A DNA stretch of 41,404 bases from CAWJEL01 sp964647255 (GTDB lineage: Bacteria > Chloroflexota > Anaerolineae > CG2-30-64-16): contig CAZYGI010000031.1 in NCBI GenBank assembly GCA_964647255.1, forward strand, positions 1 to 41,404. The letters run 5' to 3'. A program made the translations under genes and the position numbers. The notes under the pieces are model-generated. The model ran no database searches. It saw only the letters and a list, made by a program, of their open reading frames with translations, and had not been told where the DNA came from. Below, piece by piece: positions 16,010 to 25,096 of the stretch. Each line of letters begins with the position of its first letter. Within the stretch, counting starts at the first letter, position 1.

Positions 16010-18547
16010 ATGAAAGCGGTCGTGATGGCAGGGGGCGAGGGTTCGCGTCTGCGCCCACTGACTCTGGAACGTCCGAAGCCGATGTTGCCGGTGGTCAACC
16101 GGCCGGTTCTGGGCCACATCCTCTATTTGCTCAAGCAACATGGAATCACGGATGTGGTGATGACGCTCCAGTATATGGCCGCGCAGATTCAGGATTACTT
16201 TAGTGACGGCAAGGTGTTCGGCATGAACATCGAGTACGTCATCGAGGAGTCACCGCTCGGCACGGCGGGCAGCGTCAAGAACGCCGAAGCATCGCTCCTG
16301 GACAACGAGCCGTTCCTTGTCATCAGCGGCGACGCGCTGACCGACTTCGATCTCAGCGCCTTGGTGCGCTTTCACCATGAGCATGAAGCCACCCTGACCA
16401 TGGCGCTTTACCGGGTGCCCGATCCGCTGGAATATGGCGTGATCAACACCCACGAAGACGGGAGGGTGGCGCAGTTCCTGGAGAAACCCAGTTGGGGCGA
16501 AGTGACATCGGATACGGTTAACACGGGTGTCTACGTCGTGGAGCCGCGGGCCCTGGCGCGCGTTCCGGACGGCCAGCGCGTGGATTGGAGCCAGGACATC
16601 TTCCCGCGCATGTTGGCCGAGCATGCGGGACTCTACGGCTATGTCGCTGAGGGGTATTGGTGTGATATCGGCACCATCAGCGAGTATCGGCGGGCAACTG
16701 CGGATCTGCTGGATGGCCGGCTGCATCTCGGTGATTTGGGTGAGCGGATCGGCCCGGGCATCTGGACTGGCGGCGCAACTGATATCGCACCGGACGCACA
16801 GCTTATCGGCCCGATTTACCTGGGTGAGGGGGTCAAGGTCAAACAGGGCGCCACGATCCACGGCCCTGCGATGCTGGGCGATTACACTATCCTCGACAAT
16901 CACGCTCAGGTCAATCGCAGCGTCATTTGGCGCAACTGCTACATCGGCGAAAACGTGGCGCTGCACGGCGCGGTCGTCGGCCGACAGTGCAGCTTCAAGT
17001 CGCGCGCGGTCGTCTTCGAGGGCGCCGTGATCGCCGACGGCGCTGTGATTGGCCAGGATGCGGTGATCCAATCCAACGTCAAAATCTGGCCGAACAAAGA
17101 GGTGGAGAACGGCGCTGTCGTCAGCCACAGCATCATCTGGGGGTCGCAAGGCCGGCGCATTCTGTTCGGGCGCTACGGCGTGACCGGCGTTGTGAACGTA
17201 GACCTGACGCCCGATTTTGTCGCCCGATTGGGCGCGGCGTTTGGATCCACGTTGCCGCGCGGTAGCACGGTGATTATCAACCGCGATCCCAACCGCAGCT
17301 CGCGGATGATCAAGCGGGCGCTGATCTCCGGGCTGCCTTCCGCGGGGAACGATGTGTTGGATCTTCAGCAGTTGCCCATTCCGACGGCCCGCTACTACAC
17401 GCGCGCGATCAAGGCGGCCGGTGGCGTGCACGTGCGCCTCTCGCCTTACGACCAACGCGTAGTGGACATTCGCTTCCTGGGGCCTGACGGTCTCAACCTA
17501 ACCCACGAACAGGAACGGCAGATCGAGCGGATCTATTTCCGTGAGGATTTCCGCCGCGCGTTTCTGGATGAAATCGGTCACATTGATTATGCGCCGGACG
17601 CGGTGGCGGTTTACGAGAAAGGGTATATCGAGGCGTTGGATGCGCAGGCGATCCGGCGCGCTGGGCTGAATATCGTCATAGATTACGCCCATGCTCCGGC
17701 GGCAGAGGTGCTGCCCCAACTGCTGTCGAAGATCAACGTGGAGGCGCTGCCGCTCAACGCACACGTGGACGCCAGCCGGGTTTCCATCGCGCAAGATGAC
17801 TTTCGCGCCGGGCGGGCGCAACTGGCGCGCATTACGCAGGCTTTGGATCACGTCGTCTTGGGCGCCCGGCTGGACGTGGGCGGCGAAAAGCTCTTCATCG
17901 CCGACGATCACGGCCAAACCGTGTCCGATCCGCTGATGGCGGCAGCGATGGCCGCACTCGTCTTCCAGGTGTATCCCGGGAGCACGGTTGTCGTGGCAGC
18001 AGATCAGTCGCTGGTCTTTGAGCGGCTGGCGGAGCGATACGGCGGCCACGTGCGCCGGTGTCAGGTGGATCCGCAGGCGCTGATGCTGGCTGCGTCGTCC
18101 GACGGCGTGACGATGGCGTGCGATGGCACGGGCAATTTTGTGTTCCCGGTCTTTCATCCCGCAGTGGACGGGATGTTCGCGCTCGGCAAGCTGCTGGAGC
18201 TGCTGGCGCGCCAGCGGGTGAAGCTTTCCGCGGTGATCGCCGACCTGCCACCGATTCACATCGCAACTGGAGTGGTGGAGGGCAATTGGGAGACCAAGGG
18301 CCGCGTGATGGGCGGGCTGATCCAACAGTTTGCCAAGCTGCCCCACGAAACGATTGACGGGATCAAGGTCTTCCTGAGTGCAGGCACCTGGGTGCTGGTC
18401 CGGCCTGACAGCGATACGGCCGCGTTCTTCCTGGTCGCTGAAGCCGGGTCGCAGCAGAATGCCCAGGAGCTGATCGCCGACTACGGCGGGATCGTCCACC
18501 GCTATCTGACTGATCCCGGCGGCAGTGCGACTCTGAAGCCCAACTGA
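16010..18547 (+). CDS. sugar-1-phosphate nucleotidyltransferase (GMP-pyrophosphorylase-like) fused to a degenerate phosphomannomutase domain
   Basis: 845 residues. Residues 1-235 are a nucleotidyltransferase: signature MAGGEGSRLRPLTLERPKPM, then VISGDALTDFD and WCDIGTISEY. About 240-375 is a left-handed beta-helix of hexapeptide repeats (GPIYLGEGVKVKQGATIHGP and on). The rest has a phosphohexomutase fold but altered key loops: TASHNP is replaced by RLSPYDQ (476-482), the Mg loop DGDADR by LDVGGEK (from 621) and GEESG by CDGTGN. The enzyme probably makes a nucleotide sugar such as GDP-mannose; the mutase part looks regulatory or structural. Similar long fusions occur in cyanobacteria and Chloroflexota. 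ATG 16010 begins exactly at the nucleotidyltransferase signature. A genuine mutase gene follows. Confidence 0.88.
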   Translation: MKAVVMAGGEGSRLRPLTLERPKPMLPVVNRPVLGHILYLLKQHGITDVVMTLQYMAAQIQDYFSDGKVFGMNIEYVIEESPLGTAGSVKNAEASLLDNEPFLVISGDALTDFDLSALVRFHHEHEATLTMALYRVPDPLEYGVINTHEDGRVAQFLEKPSWGEVTSDTVNTGVYVVEPRALARVPDGQRVDWSQDIFPRMLAEHAGLYGYVAEGYWCDIGTISEYRRATADLLDGRLHLGDLGERIGPGIWTGGATDIAPDAQLIGPIYLGEGVKVKQGATIHGPAMLGDYTILDNHAQVNRSVIWRNCYIGENVALHGAVVGRQCSFKSRAVVFEGAVIADGAVIGQDAVIQSNVKIWPNKEVENGAVVSHSIIWGSQGRRILFGRYGVTGVVNVDLTPDFVARLGAAFGSTLPRGSTVIINRDPNRSSRMIKRALISGLPSAGNDVLDLQQLPIPTARYYTRAIKAAGGVHVRLSPYDQRVVDIRFLGPDGLNLTHEQERQIERIYFREDFRRAFLDEIGHIDYAPDAVAVYEKGYIEALDAQAIRRAGLNIVIDYAHAPAAEVLPQLLSKINVEALPLNAHVDASRVSIAQDDFRAGRAQLARITQALDHVVLGARLDVGGEKLFIADDHGQTVSDPLMAAAMAALVFQVYPGSTVVVAADQSLVFERLAERYGGHVRRCQVDPQALMLAASSDGVTMACDGTGNFVFPVFHPAVDGMFALGKLLELLARQRVKLSAVIADLPPIHIATGVVEGNWETKGRVMGGLIQQFAKLPHETIDGIKVFLSAGTWVLVRPDSDTAAFFLVAEAGSQQNAQELIADYGGIVHRYLTDPGGSATLKPN

Positions 18548-18642
18548 ACCAGTCCGTTTTCACTTGAGGGGTCACGGCAGGCGGGATAAGTCGTCTGTCA
18601 GGACCCCTTTTGCATCTTTGTTTTGTAGTGAGGAATGTGATT

Positions 18643-20112
18643 ATGCCGATTACATTTGGCACCGATGGCTGGCGCGCGGTCATCAGCGATGAGTTTACGT
18701 TTGCGAACGTCCGTCACGTCGCCCAGGCAATCGCCGAGGTGCTGCTCGAAAATAGCTGCGCCGAAACCTTCCGCGGCCGTCAGGGCTGCGGTGACGGCGA
18801 TGCCCCGCTGGCGGTGGTGGGTTTTGATACCCGCTTCCTATCGGACCGGTATGCGATCGCGGTCAGCGAGGTGTTAGCCGCCAACGGCCTGCGGGTGGCG
18901 CTGACCAGGGCCGACGCACCGACGCCGGCTGTCTCGTATGCGATCCCCCACCTGGGTGCGGTCGGCGGCGTGATGATCACCGCGAGCCATAACCCGCCGC
19001 GTTACAATGGCATCAAGCTGAAGTCGGGATTTGGCGGCAGCGCGACCGTGGCCGACACACAGCGCGTGGAAGCCGCGGTCGCTGCAAACCTGGCTGCCGG
19101 CCGTGCGCCGCTGCGGATCGAGATTGAGGAGGCTGTGGCAAGCGGCCGTGTCGAGCGGTTTGATCCGTTCCCGGCGTATCGCGATCACCTGCGCCGGCTG
19201 GTGGACTTCGAGAAGATTCGGGCAGCGCACCTGCGTGTGGCGATGGATGCGATGTACGGCACCGGCCGCGGCTACGTCAGCGCCCTGCTGGCCGAGGCCG
19301 GCGCCGAAGTGACGGAAATCCGGGGCGAGATGAACCCGGGATTCAACGGGATTCACCCGGAGCCGATCGCCCGGCACTTGAAGCCGTTGAGCGACCTGAT
19401 GCTGAGCGGCGCCTTCCACCTGGGCGTGGCGACCGACGGCGATGCGGACCGCATCGGTGCGATGGATCCGACCGGGCATTTCATTGACCCGCACTGCATC
19501 ATGGCGTTGGCGCTGCGGTATCTGGTGGAGGTGCGGGGGTTGCGCGGCGCGGTCGTGAAGACCGTCTCCACCACCCAGATGCTGAACCGTCTGGCGGCCC
19601 ATTACGGTTTGCCCGTCCACGAGACGCCGGTCGGGTTCAACTATATCGGCGATTTGATGCTGTCCGATGACGTTTTGATTGGCGGCGAGGAATCGGGCGG
19701 CATCAGCATCAAGGACCACATCCCGGAGGGTGATGGGGTGCTGATGGGGCTCCTGCTGGCTGAAATCGTGGCGCACTATCGGGCCGCGCCGGCGGCGCTG
19801 TTGGCCGATATCATGGCGGAAATCGGCCATTTCGACTATGCGCGCAATGATTTCAAGGTCCGGCCCTTCGAGAAGAAAGCGTTGGTCGCGAAGCTGGTGG
19901 CGCTGGGACCGCAGGAGTTGGCGGGCGTGCCACTGGCCGCCATAAACACGCGGGACGGGGTCAAATACGTGCTGACTGACAATTCCTGGCTGCTGATCCG
20001 GCCTTCCGGCACTGAGCCCGTGTTGCGGGTCTATGCCGAAGCGCATTCGATGGAGGCTGTCCAGGCGCTGCTGCGTGAGGGCCGAGCCCTGGCGGATGCT
20101 GCCGGCGTGTGA
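18643..20112 (+). CDS. phosphoglucomutase/phosphomannomutase family protein
   Basis: 489 residues with all four active-site loops. The phosphoserine loop is ITASHNPPRYNG (Ser115), the Mg loop is DGDADR (265-270), the sugar loop is GGEESGG, and the phosphate loop is RPSGTEPVLRVYAE. It interconverts hexose 1- and 6-phosphates in the cytoplasm; glucose or mannose specificity cannot be read with certainty. ATG 18643 is chosen for GTGAGGA 8 bp upstream and the conserved ITFGTDGWRAV start. It lies 95 bp after the nucleotidyltransferase fusion on the same strand, so it can supply that enzyme's sugar-1-phosphate substrate. Confidence 0.92.
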   Translation: MPITFGTDGWRAVISDEFTFANVRHVAQAIAEVLLENSCAETFRGRQGCGDGDAPLAVVGFDTRFLSDRYAIAVSEVLAANGLRVALTRADAPTPAVSYAIPHLGAVGGVMITASHNPPRYNGIKLKSGFGGSATVADTQRVEAAVAANLAAGRAPLRIEIEEAVASGRVERFDPFPAYRDHLRRLVDFEKIRAAHLRVAMDAMYGTGRGYVSALLAEAGAEVTEIRGEMNPGFNGIHPEPIARHLKPLSDLMLSGAFHLGVATDGDADRIGAMDPTGHFIDPHCIMALALRYLVEVRGLRGAVVKTVSTTQMLNRLAAHYGLPVHETPVGFNYIGDLMLSDDVLIGGEESGGISIKDHIPEGDGVLMGLLLAEIVAHYRAAPAALLADIMAEIGHFDYARNDFKVRPFEKKALVAKLVALGPQELAGVPLAAINTRDGVKYVLTDNSWLLIRPSGTEPVLRVYAEAHSMEAVQALLREGRALADAAGV

Positions 20113-20134
20113 GTTCAGGGAAGTGAAACATGAA

Positions 20135-20167
20135 GGCGGGGTGGACGGCAAATCCGTCCACCCCGCC
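20135..20167. terminator. hairpin between convergent genes
   Basis: A perfect 14-bp GC-rich stem (20135-20148 with 20154-20167, GGCGGGGTGGACGG) and a 5-base loop between the mutase stop and the DUF4332 stop. There is no long T run on either side, so efficiency as an intrinsic terminator is uncertain; position suggests a bidirectional one. Confidence 0.65.
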
Positions 20168-20194
20168 CATGGCAAGAAGCGTCGTGTCGGCGAA

Positions 20195-20593
20195 TTAGTA
20201 CTCGACCAGCCTGCCGAGTTCTTTGGCTTGCTTGATCCAGTCTTCAACCTGGGCAAGCGTCGGCGCGCGCAGCGCATCGCCGCTCTTGGTCTGCTCCAGC
20301 AGCTTCGCGTGGAGGTTGGCCGGCACGCGGTGCGAAAGCTCTAGCACGGTGTCCACGCCCGCGTTCTCCAACAGGTTGCTGTAGACCTCACCGATGCCTT
20401 TGATGCGGGCGAGATCAGCGCGGTTCACCAATTCGAGCACGGCCTTGTGATCGGTCCCCAGTTTGACGGCCAACCCCTTTCGGCCTTCCGCGGTCTTGCC
20501 TGCCGCCAGCAAATCGGCGGTGGTCTTGATGCCGTTCCCTTTCATCTTGTCGGCGATGTCAATCTGAATGCCCCGGAGTTGATGTACACGCAT
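20195..20593 (-). CDS. DUF4332 helix-hairpin-helix-type protein
   Basis: 132 residues starting at ATG 20593 with AAGGAGG 6 bp upstream. It holds two helix-hairpin-helix-like units: LRGIQIDIADKMKGNGIKTT and ARIKGIGEVYSNLLENAGVD, the latter like the (R)IxGIGxxYxxxLxxAGI pattern of DUF4332. These motifs normally contact DNA non-specifically; the biological role of stand-alone DUF4332 proteins is not known to me. It has its own promoter, convergent to the mutase gene and divergent from dnaK. Confidence 0.8.
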   Translation of the reverse strand: MRVHQLRGIQIDIADKMKGNGIKTTADLLAAGKTAEGRKGLAVKLGTDHKAVLELVNRADLARIKGIGEVYSNLLENAGVDTVLELSHRVPANLHAKLLEQTKSGDALRAPTLAQVEDWIKQAKELGRLVEY

Positions 20594-20670
20594 AGAAATC
20601 CTCCTTGTCATTTGCACGCACTTTGCGAGAATCACAGCCAATTGCAGGGCTGTGTTGAAACGATGGCTGG

Positions 20671-20698
20671 ATTATATCACCTGTATCGCTGAGGTCAA
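20671..20698 (-). promoter_or_regulatory. sigma-70-like promoter of the DUF4332 gene
   Basis: On the minus strand TTGACC (20693-20698) and consensus TATAAT (20671-20676) are separated by 16 bp, about 78 bp upstream of the start codon. Confidence 0.7.
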
Positions 20699-20868
20699 GC
20701 GCGCGAACGCTCCGCACAGCACCCTCCAATCAGCGTCTAATGGAATGCTAATGCGAGGCTTATGTTGGTCTAACAGCCGGCTCCTACAATTTCGGCGACA
20801 GTGAGCACAGGTGGCCGCATGAACTCAGCCGACTGCGCGCTGTCAATGCGGATGTGAGGAGTGTAGAG

Positions 20869-22782
20869 ATGAGCAAAGTTGTTGGTATTGATTTGGGCAC
20901 CACAAACAGCGTCGTGGCGGTTATTGAGGGCGGCGATCCGGTCGTCATCCCCACCGCGGAAGGCGGGCGGCTATGTCCGTCGGTCGTCGCGTTTACCAAG
21001 ACCGGCGAGCGGCTGGTCGGCCAGACGGCCAAGCGCCAGGCCGTCGTGAACCCGGAAAATACGATCTTTTCGATCAAGCGTTTCATGGGCCGGCACTTCA
21101 GCGAGACCGCGGCCGAGCGGCCGATGGTCCCCTTCAAAGTCACGGAGGGCAAGGCCGGGGATGCACGCGTGCGGACGCCGATCAACGGCAAAGAGTACAC
21201 GCCCCAGGAAATTTCGGCGATGATCCTGGGCAAGCTCAAGGCGGATGCCGAAGCCTACCTGGGCGAACCCGTAACGCAGGCGGTGATCACCGTGCCGGCC
21301 TATTTCAACGATAGCCAGCGCCAGGCCACCAAGGACGCGGGCCGGATCGCCGGCCTGGAGGTCCTGCGGATCATCAACGAGCCGACGGCCGCCGCCCTGG
21401 CCTATGGTTTGGACAAGAAAGGCAGCGAGACGATCCTGGTGTTTGATCTCGGTGGCGGCACCTTCGATGTTTCGATCCTGGAAGTGGGCGATGGCGTCGT
21501 TGAAGTGAAGTCAACGAACGGCGACACCCACCTGGGCGGCGACGACTGGGATCAACGTATCGTCACCTATGTTGCCGATGAGTTCAAACGTGAGCAAGGC
21601 ATTGACCTCCGCGCCGATCGGCAGGCGCTCCAACGGTTGAAGGAAGCCGCAGAGAAGGCGAAGATCGAGCTCTCGTCCGTCATGGAGACCGAGATCAATC
21701 TGCCGTTCATCACGGCGGATGCGACCGGACCGAAGCATCTGCAAACCCGGCTGACGCGGGCGAAGTTCGAGCAGTTGACCGAGGATCTGCTGAACCGTTG
21801 TCGCGGCCCCTTCGAACGCGCGCTGGCGGATGCCAAGCTCAAAGCGAGCGATATCAACGAGGTCGTGCTGGTGGGCGGTTCCACCCGTATGCCGATGGTG
21901 ATTGACCTGGTGCGCCGGCTGACCGACGGCAAGGAGCCGTGCCGCGGCGTCAATCCCGATGAGGTGGTGGCCGTGGGCGCCGCGCTGCAAGCAGGCGTGC
22001 TCTCCGGCCAGGTGCGCGACGTGGTCCTGCTGGACGTGACGCCGCTGACGTTGGGCGTCGAGACGCTGGGCGGGGTGATGACACCCATCATCGAGCGCAA
22101 TACGACCTTGCCGACCAAGCGGAGCCAGGTGTTCAGCACCGCCGAGGACAGCCAACCTGCGGTGACGATCCATGTGCTGCAGGGCGAACGACCGATGGCG
22201 GCCGATAACATGTCGCTGGGCCAGTTCAACCTGGATGGCATCCCGCCGGCCCCGCGCGGCATGCCGCAGGTGGAAGTGACGTTTGACATTGACGCCAACG
22301 GCATCCTGCACGTTAGCGCGCAGGATAAGGCGACCGGTAAGGCGCAGCAGATCACGATCACGGCTTCGACGAACCTGAGCAAAGAGGAGATCGAGCGGAT
22401 GGTGCGCCAGGGCGAGATCAACAAGGCCGCCGATCAACGGCGCCGGGAGCTAATCGAGGCCCGCAACCAGGCCGATCAGTTGGCCTACGTCACCGAGAAG
22501 AGCCTGCGCGAGTTGGAAACGGGCGGCAAGGTAGGCGCGGATGACCGACGGGCGCTGGAGCAGCTCATCACCGAGGCGCGCCGGGCCACACAGGGCGAAG
22601 ATGTGGCTGCGATCCGCGACGCGATGAATCGCTTGCAGCAGGCCGCGTATCGTCTTTCGTCTGCCGCCTACGGCGCCGGGCCGGGCGCCCCCTCGGGAAA
22701 CAGCAACGGCCAGGGCCACGGCTCGCAGCCCGATGCTGGCTCCGGCGAGGACGTTGTGGAAGGGGAGTTCCGGCACGTTTAG
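20869..22782 (+). CDS. dnaK: chaperone protein DnaK (Hsp70)
   Basis: 637 residues, full length. Nucleotide-binding domain: VVGIDLGTTNSVVAVIEGG, ITVPAYFNDSQRQATKDAG, the linker-proximal NEPTAAALAYG, and DLGGGTFDVSILEVGDGVVEV. The interdomain linker is DVVLLDVTPLTLGVETLGG. The C-terminal tail is Gly/Asn/Ser-rich and ends in VVEGEFRHV, a variant of the usual EEVD/VVDAEFE-like tail. ATG 20869 has GAGGAG 7 bp upstream and is preferred to an ATG at 20854. No grpE or dnaJ is adjacent. No CIRCE palindrome was found upstream, so HrcA control is not indicated. Confidence 0.97.
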   Translation: MSKVVGIDLGTTNSVVAVIEGGDPVVIPTAEGGRLCPSVVAFTKTGERLVGQTAKRQAVVNPENTIFSIKRFMGRHFSETAAERPMVPFKVTEGKAGDARVRTPINGKEYTPQEISAMILGKLKADAEAYLGEPVTQAVITVPAYFNDSQRQATKDAGRIAGLEVLRIINEPTAAALAYGLDKKGSETILVFDLGGGTFDVSILEVGDGVVEVKSTNGDTHLGGDDWDQRIVTYVADEFKREQGIDLRADRQALQRLKEAAEKAKIELSSVMETEINLPFITADATGPKHLQTRLTRAKFEQLTEDLLNRCRGPFERALADAKLKASDINEVVLVGGSTRMPMVIDLVRRLTDGKEPCRGVNPDEVVAVGAALQAGVLSGQVRDVVLLDVTPLTLGVETLGGVMTPIIERNTTLPTKRSQVFSTAEDSQPAVTIHVLQGERPMAADNMSLGQFNLDGIPPAPRGMPQVEVTFDIDANGILHVSAQDKATGKAQQITITASTNLSKEEIERMVRQGEINKAADQRRRELIEARNQADQLAYVTEKSLRELETGGKVGADDRRALEQLITEARRATQGEDVAAIRDAMNRLQQAAYRLSSAAYGAGPGAPSGNSNGQGHGSQPDAGSGEDVVEGEFRHV

Positions 22783-22804
22783 CGATGCCGTGTCACGATC
22801 AACC

Positions 22805-22838
22805 GGACATGGGGGCAAGCAAGCTCGCCCCCATGTCC
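22805..22838. terminator. 12-bp perfect hairpin downstream of dnaK
   Basis: GGACATGGGGGC (22805-22816) pairs with its complement at 22827-22838 around a 10-base loop, starting 22 bp after the dnaK stop. There is no T run, so it may act as an mRNA stabiliser, a Rho-dependent end, or a dispersed palindromic repeat. Confidence 0.5.
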
Positions 22839-22913
22839 CCGCGCCAGTGTCCGGTGCACCAACGGCGGCGGGGCAAAATGTCGGCTTTGTGACAGATAAC
22901 GCCGGTGGAAATA

Positions 22914-22922
22914 TGTTATAAT
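22914..22922 (+). promoter_or_regulatory. extended -10 promoter for the zinc metallopeptidase gene
   Basis: TGTTATAAT contains a perfect TATAAT (22917-22922) with the TG extension. No good -35 lies at 16-18 bp. It would give a leader of about 120 nt before the start at 23052. Confidence 0.4.
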
Positions 22923-23051
22923 CCATTCTGTTGCATCCCGCGGCCCCGCAACGCTGCCCCATGCGCTGCTCCGCTCAGGGTGCTTGCAACATTGTCTTTA
23001 CCCGACGACTTGTAGCGTTTTGACGCCGGCCAACGACCGGCAGGAGACTCT

Positions 23052-23735
23052 ATGTACCTCGATCCAACGTATTTTATCTTTGTGCTGCCGGCGCTGATCC
23101 TGGCATTCTGGGCGCAGTTCAAGGTGAAGAGCGCGTATGCCAAGTGGACGCAGGTGCCCAACGGCCGCGGCATCAGCGGTCTCCAGGCCGCCCAGGCCAT
23201 CCTCGGCCCCGAAGGGCTGGACGACGTCCAGGTACGCGGCACGCCCGGCGTCCTCACCGACAACTACAACCCGCGCGACAAGACCTTGAACCTCTCGCAG
23301 GGTGTTGCGCAGCAGCCCAGCGTCGCTTCGCTGGCCGTGGTCGCCCATGAGCTTGGCCACGCCCTGCAAGATCACCAGGGCTACGCGCCGCTGAAATTGC
23401 GCGGGGCAATCGTGCCCGCGGTGCAGGTCAGCGCGTGGGTTGCACCGGCCTTGTTCTTTATTGGGCTGTTGATCGGGGTGACGCAGCTCGCCTGGTTGGG
23501 CGTCATCTTCTTTGGGGCGAGCGTTGCGTTTGCCCTGATCACCTTGCCGGTCGAGCTGGATGCCAGCCGCCGGGCCCTGCGCCTGCTCGAGACGTATCAA
23601 CTGGCGGACGGCAGCGAGCTGCAAGGAGCGCGGTCTGTACTGAACGCGGCGGCGTTGACCTACGTCGCGGCCCTGGCGCAAACCCTGGCGACGATGTTGT
23701 ATTATGTCTCGATCCTCAACCGCCGCCGGCGTTGA
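23052..23735 (+). CDS. YugP-family zinc metallopeptidase, membrane-bound
   Basis: 227 residues. An N-terminal helix (YFIFVLPALILAFWAQ) is followed by a cytoplasmic segment with the zinc motif HELGH in VVAHELGHALQDHQGYAPL. Two central helices (about 125-160) and one near the C-terminus (about 197-220) follow. ITLPVELDASRRAL carries the downstream Glu that typically completes the zinc site. Length and layout match Peptidase family PF04298. Substrate unknown. AGGAG lies 7 bp before the ATG. It is followed on the same strand by two HtrA-like proteases, making a membrane and envelope proteolysis cluster. Confidence 0.9.
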   Translation: MYLDPTYFIFVLPALILAFWAQFKVKSAYAKWTQVPNGRGISGLQAAQAILGPEGLDDVQVRGTPGVLTDNYNPRDKTLNLSQGVAQQPSVASLAVVAHELGHALQDHQGYAPLKLRGAIVPAVQVSAWVAPALFFIGLLIGVTQLAWLGVIFFGASVAFALITLPVELDASRRALRLLETYQLADGSELQGARSVLNAAALTYVAALAQTLATMLYYVSILNRRRR

Positions 23736-23796
23736 ACTGCAAGGTAGCGGCCGCGCTTACCCAATGGCAATCTTGTTTTGCAGGTGAGGAGCCGAT

Positions 23797-25074
23797 ATGA
23801 ACCGCCCAAAATGGTTGACTTTGATTGTTCCGATGAGCGTGCTTGTGCTGGCCATGACCGGCTGCGGGTTGGTCAGCCCGGTGGTGCGCCTCGCGACTGA
23901 GCTGGGCCAGACGCCCACGCCGCGCGTGGTGGAGAAACCCGTCGTTGCCACGCCGGCGCCTGCACGTCCGGTGAAGCCGGCTGAGGCGGCTCCGACTGCC
24001 GCACCGCCTGTCACGATCGAAATCCCGGCCGGCAGTGATGTTGAGACGCAGATTTACACTGCGGTCTACCGTAAGGTGAACCCTTCGGTGGTCTACATCG
24101 AAAATCTGACCCAAATCAGCCAGGATCCGCGCAGCCAGAGCTCGAGCGACACGCTGGCCTCGAGCTCGGGGTCCGGCTTCGTGTGGGACGCGGCCGGGCA
24201 TATCATCACGAATGAACATGTGGTGCAAGGCGCCGATGCGCTGCGCGTTGTCTTCTCCGATGGGGTCACGCTGCCGGCCAAAGTGGTTGGGGTGGATGCG
24301 GACAGCGATGTGGCGGTGATCAAGGTGGATCCCAGCCTGGTGGCGTTGACGCCGGTGGAGCAAGGGCAGATTGATGAAGTGGCGGTCGGTCAGCGCGCGA
24401 TTGCCATCGGCAACCCGTTCGGCCTGGTCGGCTCCATGACGACCGGCATTGTCAGCGCCATCGGCCGCAGCGTGGAGTCGCAGACGCAATATAACATTCC
24501 GCTCGTCATTCAGACCGATGCCGCGATCAATCCCGGCAACTCCGGCGGCCCCCTGCTTGACGAGAAGGGCCGGGTGATCGGCATCAACTTCCAGATCGCC
24601 TCGTCGGCCGGCGTCAACTCCGGGGTGGGTTTTGCGATCCCCATCAACATCGTCCAGCGCGTGGCGCCGGCCCTCATTGCGGACGGCGTGTACCGCCACG
24701 CCTATCTGGGCATCAGCGGAAACACCTACAGCCCGGCCTGGGCGGAGGCGTTGGGGTTCCCGACCGATGCGCGCGGCGCCTATGTGCTGTCAATCGTGAA
24801 GGGCGGTCCCTCAGAGAAAGCCGGCATTCAGGCGGGGAGCGAACCGACCAATATCGCGCTGGGTGTCAGCATGAACGGCACCGTGTATCTGCCCGGCGGC
24901 GGCGATCTGATCATTGGCATTGACGATCGAACGGTGAAAAGCTTCGATGACATCCTGATCTACCTCGAAAGTTACAAGTCGCCCGGCGAGACTGTCACGT
25001 TGACGCTGCTGCGGCCTGGAAAAGGCGAGGTCCAGGCCAAGATTAAGTTGGGAGAACGCCCACACAGTCAGTGA
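23797..25074 (+). CDS. HtrA/DegP-like S1C serine protease, lipoprotein
   Basis: 425 residues. A signal peptide ends in the lipobox LAMTGC (Cys23), so the mature enzyme is tethered outside the membrane by lipid. A Pro/Thr-rich linker to about residue 78 leads to the trypsin-like domain with His141 (TNEHVV), Asp171 (DSDVAVI) and Ser249 (GNSGGPL). One PDZ domain occupies about 305-425, beginning AYLGISG and with GDLIIGIDDRTVKSFDD. The PDZ holds an insertion (NIALGVSMNGTVYLPGG) in the peptide-groove loop. It follows the zinc peptidase by 61 bp and precedes a second HtrA, suggesting a shared transcript. Confidence 0.93.
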   Translation: MNRPKWLTLIVPMSVLVLAMTGCGLVSPVVRLATELGQTPTPRVVEKPVVATPAPARPVKPAEAAPTAAPPVTIEIPAGSDVETQIYTAVYRKVNPSVVYIENLTQISQDPRSQSSSDTLASSSGSGFVWDAAGHIITNEHVVQGADALRVVFSDGVTLPAKVVGVDADSDVAVIKVDPSLVALTPVEQGQIDEVAVGQRAIAIGNPFGLVGSMTTGIVSAIGRSVESQTQYNIPLVIQTDAAINPGNSGGPLLDEKGRVIGINFQIASSAGVNSGVGFAIPINIVQRVAPALIADGVYRHAYLGISGNTYSPAWAEALGFPTDARGAYVLSIVKGGPSEKAGIQAGSEPTNIALGVSMNGTVYLPGGGDLIIGIDDRTVKSFDDILIYLESYKSPGETVTLTLLRPGKGEVQAKIKLGERPHSQ

Positions 25075-25096
25075 GGGGCGGCAGCCAGGATTTGCG

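Noticed and set aside
20700..20868. CIRCE/HrcA operator upstream of dnaK
   Set aside because: No TTAGCACTC-N9-GAGTGCTAA-like inverted repeat is present.
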